In this document: piece by piece, positions 59,453 to 64,000 of the stretch
How the letters are laid out: each line of letters opens with the position of its first letter
Numbering within the stretch: position 1 is the stretch's first letter
NCBI GenBank assembly: GCA_918026815.1
Contig: CAKJVC010000123.1
Span: 1-64,000 of the forward strand
DNA length: 64,000 nt
Direction of reading: 5' to 3'
From: Chalara sp. BL73
Lineage: Eukaryota; Ascomycota; Leotiomycetes; Helotiales
Program-made: the position numbers and the translations under genes
The notes under the pieces: generated by a model
What the model saw: only the letters and a program-made list of their open reading frames with translations
The model's database searches: none
Told to the model about the DNA's origin: nothing

Positions 59453-60509
59453 AGTCATTTTTAGCAAATTCGCGTTTTCGTTAATCTATTCATTTGTAAA
59501 CTCTTGAATGCGAATTAGATAGGTAGTACGCTTGTTAACGGTGTTTTTCATTAGGTTGACGCCTACCAGATTGGTCGAGCCGTTGACGCCTTGCGAGCCG
59601 CCGTCAACCAGCCAGAAGCGCCAATCCGGCCCGATGCTTGCGACGTTGATACTGACGAATGCCGTCCGCGGGTCCGAGCCTGAGTTGCTCGCTTTGTACT
59701 CTAATGGGACGCTAGTGGAGCATCGCCCTCGTTGATATGTGCAGCAGAAAAATGTTTCTATGCATGAGGTCCTATCAGAGGCCAGCATGGAAAACTAGCC
59801 CGGGGCTAAAAAGTCTATGCTCTGTGCTTAGACTAAGCTGATCCGTCGATTTTTTATTACCCAAAAACTACCATATCGACGTGTTTTTGTTTTAAAAAAA
59901 AACGATCGATATCACAGTACAATGTGTTTATATAGGTACGATTGAAACGGCCGAAATTAGCAACACGCTAACTCCTTAGCTCGGCAATAAAGCCTTGACG
60001 GCGCTAAAGTGTGCCGTTTCAATTGTACCGGAATTTACTCGGTAGGTTGCAATGCCGCCTCAGGAACAGGCAAACCCGCAACGCCACCTTACGAAGCGCA
60101 GGAGCCACCTTAGGAAGTCCATTCTACTCTTTATGTTCACTCTTATCACAGCCATTTCCATAAGAGTATATCTGCCACACTGTAATTATACTTGACACGC
60201 TACTTACTTCCTTTTTTGCATATACCTGCCACCTCGCCACATGTTACTTACTCTGCCATATTGGGATCCCTCCTGCTGCCCGCAGGCTACACCACCAATT
60301 ACACTAAAACATAAGCAATATTATTATTTGTAACCAATAAGTAATTATAGAACCCCTTCCAGCCAGATTCAAATGCTATTTTAAGATTTCGTCGATAGGA
60401 AACGTCGTTAGTCACTAAGCCTCCTATTGGCAAGTGAACATTAGTAGAGGGTTGAAGATTAACCTTTCTTTCGCTAGGAGTTGTGTTAATGAATTATAAT
60501 TGCCTTCTT
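59453..60509. other. Intergenic with a MITE-like repeat
   Basis: A minus-strand frame of 100 residues (59486-59788) has no recognised motif; it could be the remnant of a gene's 3' end, but no upstream exon was found. The rest is AT-rich and includes the inverted-repeat element at 59935-60029 and a short GCCACCTTA-type direct repeat at about 60081-60115. Confidence 0.45.
59935..60029. repeat. MITE-like element with 17-bp inverted ends
   Basis: GGTACGATTGAAACGGC (59935-59951) is repeated in inverse at 60013-60029 with one mismatch, enclosing 61 bp without an open frame. This is the structure of a miniature inverted-repeat element. The flanking bases (ATA and GGA) show no clear target duplication. 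Confidence 0.6.
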
Positions 60510-63500
60510 CTAGTGCAAAGACAATACCTTAATCTGATCCATCATGTCTTCGAGAGCTTTGAAAGCCTCAGCATGATGATATTTCCAGTTCCAGTATTGA
60601 AACCTCTCGTCAACGTAATTCCTGACATTCGGATACTTCGCCTTATTGTGGTCGCCGATCGAGATGTTCTTTAGGACCCTCTCCATGCCGAGTATAGATC
60701 TCAGGTTTTCGTACTTCTTGAATTTCTCCCCAGTCTGCTTAGAGAAACTCGTTCGAAGGGCTTGAGGGGAGCCAGGGTGCATGCGGGGTTTGATGGCGTT
60801 TTGATCGCTGTCGGGTTTTGTGGAAGTCCCATGATGAAAATAATCATTATCGAAAAATTCATCATTGAAAAAATCATCATTCCCGTTTTTAAACGTCTCT
60901 ATGTCTCCGACCCCGGCTGACACCACAGCTTCAGTATCTGCCTTGGCGATCAGGGCATCACAAAAGAGTAGCACTCCAGCGAAGCCGGCAGCTATTGCAG
61001 TTGCAACAGAGCTACCAGACTCTAGCGAGTCAGGAATGTCATTTCCTCCGCGGAAAGGTATCTTCAGGCCAGGAAAGATAAACATGCGCGAACCCTCGTT
61101 TGCTGGAACCCAATCACACATAACTGCAGAGTTGTCTGCTGCCCCGATCAGAAAACACTTGTGCCACTGGCTCGGGTAGCAATTGGTGCTGGAGATTGCT
61201 CCTCTGTCGTCGGCTGAACAGAACATCAGGATATTTTTGCTTGCAGCAGTTTTAATTCCACTTTTGAGCAGCTGCATCTCATGGCTTTCCTCAGCTTTGG
61301 ATTCTATTGTCCAACTCATGGAGATGATGTCGACTCCACACTCGATTGACCATTGTATTGCCTAGGACGTTATTAGAAGGTGAGCATGGACACACACACA
61401 CAAAAGAGGGGGGCCGGAGGGGCGGAAATGGTACCTCAGCGGCAGACTTGGCCGTAAATTGCTGCTTTCCATGACTGGACGCGGTATTGTCAAAACGTGC
61501 AATATAGAGCCTCACCTTCGGAAACACCTGGCAAATGAAACATGCCATCTTCGTTCCGTGGCTGTCTGTAGGAACATAATACTGGCTCATACACTCACCT
61601 GAGTCCGGATAACGACAGACCGACTTCCCAAGAGCGATGCGGCCCTTGAACATGCCCAAGGTTGCGTCAATTCCACTGTCTATGACCGCGATTTTTATCT
61701 CTGGGAGATGATCGCCTTTGAGATTTCGAAGGAAGATTGCAAAGCCCTTCATACATTTCATCCAATCATTATCACTTATATACATTAGTAACCAAGATAT
61801 GAGGAGGAGGGTTTAGAGCGTGATACCTTTCAAGAGTGATCTGCGTATCTCGAAATCCTGCGGCGAAGGGGTTGGCGTCATCCTCTCTGATATACTCAAC
61901 CCGGATTCTGCCGTTGACTGAGGCCTCACTGCTGTATTGGCCAACACTCTTTTTGCAAGTATCACATATCAAAGTCTGCTGTGCTGAATAAATTGGCCAG
62001 TCCTCGATCTTCTTCTTGAACTGCTTCACGTAGTCAATTGAATCTTCCAGTCCCTTGCTCTTTGTCAGCTGCGTCACGTTTATTAAGTTCGGGCGATTCT
62101 TACAATCCTGTAACAAAGCCTTACTTTGCGAAGCTGAGGCATTCCGTTAGTTCCTTAGCTTATAGTGAATGGGAAACAAGGTGCTTCAATTACTTTAGGG
62201 AACTTCAAGAGGCCATCTGTGCTTCACCATCCTAGCAGAACAGAGTTATTTCCCGAAGAGTACAGGGTGATTTCTTCCACATTCCTTGCGGATTCGTAAA
62301 TAACTTCACTGCAAATGTCGACCTTCTTCCAGTCCCAAATGAGGATATCAAACCCTTTGACAGCATCCCGAATGGCCATATCAGAATGTGCGATCTCTCC
62401 TTCGTCCACAACTATAACCTTTATTATTTTGTTGACGTGGTTCACCCTTAACCAATCGAAAATCTTCTTCAGATCACTAAGGCCCTTACCCTTCAACCTG
62501 GATGAGGATGAGTGGTGAGCAGCTTCAAGTACGCCAGCTATTAGCAGAACAATGTACTTGCTTTGTCTGTCTCTCTCCTTTAATAGATTTATCAGACGTA
62601 ATCCTGAGTTTCGGCAAAGCAACGTGCTTCAAGACGCTCTCAAATTGGTGACGCATAGCCAATCCATTTAGATATGCCATGGAAGGGTAACGGATGTTTG
62701 ATATACCTTGACCAGGATTGTATAATGCTTTCAGGGCTTTGTCTCTTGGCAATTCTCTGATGCAATACAGTCTGATATACTTCGCGAAGTCATCATTATC
62801 TACTTCCTGGCGTAGCATCGTGGATAACTCCTGCCCATATCGTCGACTCCTTTGACCGGGTTTATCCGCATACTCCTTATCCAATTGTCTCCGGGCTTTC
62901 TCTTCTAAAAAGTGGAGGCGATACTGATATGGAGTAAGTGGTGGCTTCATCCCATTTTTGCACTCTAATGTCTCTGGATCCACCCCAATTAAGATCCTCA
63001 TTACTGCTAGCCTATCCTTGATAGAATTGCCGTCCTCAGCTCCAGGTTTCAAGATGAGATGTAATGGAGTATCACCACTGTTGCCTGAAGCGTCTTTCCC
63101 CGCAAATGTTTTCGCTTGTTGTCGAAATATTGTATTTGGGGCAGGTACCATGGCCCATATCTCGACAACCATATAGATACATGGGGAAGAATACTCGATG
63201 GCAAGGTGTAAGCAATTCTGCCCGCTAAAGGCTTTAGCACCGAGAATTTGGACTACCACTTGAGGATAATGATTCCCCCATCTGTTGGCAGCTTGCAGGA
63301 TTGTGCGAACGAAAAAATCGATTCCACACTCAAAGGCTGAGTGGAGAGGCGTATACTTCGAAGATTTGTATCTTTAGTTCAGAAGTCTCTTGTGCCGATA
63401 AAGGTACAATTCTACGAAAGATTTGTAATCGTCTCCGGCTTCTTATTTCTGACAATGTGGTGAAGCAAACCTCCGTCGGTCGCTGATCCTTCAGTAGTTA

Positions 63501-63657
63501 TCAAGTTAGCTCCGTACTTGTGGATATACTTCTTTCCATCGTCGGTTATGATTAGCTTTTCATTTGCGGAATGAGGGTGGCAAAGACTTTCGGCGCATTT
63601 TCCAGCAAACTCCGGATGCGAACAATTCTCATCTGACCGCAAAGGCTCGTATTGAAG
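60510..63657 (-). pseudogene. Ankyrin / subtilisin (S8) protein with one premature stop
   Basis: Six exons were followed in phase: about 63657-63416, 63371-62598, 62497-62194, 62107-61827, 61774-61435 and 61361-60510. Ankyrin-like repeats (TPLHSAFE, NCLHLAIE, DTPLHLIL) come first. A conserved fungal middle region follows (FDILIWDWKKVDICSEV, LYSSGNNSVLLGW). The C-terminal S8 peptidase has an intact triad: Asp in AVIDSGID, His in DSHGTKMA and Ser in SGSSVATA. Such proteins belong to fungal non-self recognition repertoires. An in-frame TGA at 62224-62226 directly follows LLGW, and the frame then continues sensibly as STDGLLKFPK. In relatives I recall, a Ser stands at that place. The 5' start was not found, and an additional upstream exon is likely. 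Confidence 0.7.
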
Positions 63658-64000
63658 ACCTCATCTATGGAACATTATCAGATGGAAGCAACGCAACCCT
63701 TCTGATCATAAGATTTTGGTTTTACAGGAACAGGCAAAAATATCACTTCAAGAATGTACGCCTGCAATTTCAGTTCCAGGACGCCAAATTACCAGGGATG
63801 AACGATCCCAAGGTCGTCGGCATGTATCCAGAAGGCATCTGGTACTTGTACAAGAAGACACAAACCAACGATGTCACGACCAATAAAGGGGCTTCAGTAA
63901 ATACCCAGCCTCCACTGCCAGTACCCATAAATGCTAGCGTGTCTTACAACATCGAAAGCTCGGAACGGGCGGACGAAGAGTATAGTAGCCTTCTCACTGG
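63640..64000 (+). CDS. Partial gene running off the window end
   Basis: A plus-strand frame (codons starting at multiples of 3) reads ARIEDLIYGTLSDGSNATLL, then a strand-rich segment (HFKNVRLQFQFQDA) and VGMYPEGIWYLY, and stays open to base 64000. The composition looks like a real globular protein and resembles C-terminal or middle parts of unnamed fungal proteins. No start codon is visible: the frame is open back to about 63550 but without ATG, so an upstream exon or a truncated start is likely. It overlaps the 5' end of the minus-strand S8 gene by a few bases, so one of the two boundaries must be wrong. Confidence 0.45.

Overview
This window comes from the nuclear genome of a filamentous ascomycete (Pezizomycotina). 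The evidence is many short introns (about 44-109 bp) with GT..AG ends and CTAAC/CTAAT-like branch sites, a fungal-type Ty3/gypsy retroelement, fungal secreted proteins, and a recognisable galactosaminogalactan (GAG) exopolysaccharide gene cluster. I cannot name the species from sequence alone. Gene models were spliced by hand. Splice phases were checked arithmetically, but no database search was possible.

Layout. 1-9.6 kb: the 3' end of an unknown gene, then a decayed Ty3/gypsy element on the minus strand (gag-protease, then RT/RNase H/integrase, with several frameshifts), followed by AT-rich repeats. 9.7-12.5 kb: a divergent sulfur gene pair, a YeeE/YedE-type (thio)sulfate transporter and an ETHE1-like persulfide dioxygenase. 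This is the gene pairing of the bacterial BigR/sulfide-detoxification operons, here separated by a shared promoter. 13.1-32.5 kb: the GAG cluster, with agd3 (CE18-type deacetylase), a soluble Sph3-like GH135, uge3 (UDP-glucose/GlcNAc 4-epimerase), a membrane-anchored Sph3 (GH135) and gtb3 (a giant multi-pass glycosyltransferase of about 2,800 residues). In Aspergillus fumigatus the cluster also holds ega3 (GH114); here I see no GH114 and instead a second GH135. Together these genes would make UDP-GalNAc/UDP-Gal (Uge3), polymerise and export GAG (Gtb3), trim it (Sph3) and deacetylate it outside the cell (Agd3).

35-48 kb: a gene-poor stretch with two small secreted cysteine-rich proteins, a single-pass tail-anchored protein with an acidic, serine-rich body, a secreted GH43 glycosidase and an arrestin-like protein. 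50-55 kb: a head-to-head pair, a HerA/FtsK-superfamily P-loop ATPase and a multidomain protein whose N-terminal RNase III-like domain lacks the catalytic acids. 57-59.5 kb: an HMT1-type vacuolar ABC half-transporter with an unusual signature motif. 60.5-63.7 kb: an ankyrin/subtilisin (S8) protein of the kind found in fungal incompatibility and innate-immunity repertoires, interrupted by one in-frame TGA. The window ends inside a plus-strand gene of unknown function.

The best candidates for further study are the GAG cluster with its duplicated GH135, the transferred-looking sulfur pair, and the ATPase/pseudo-RNase III pair.
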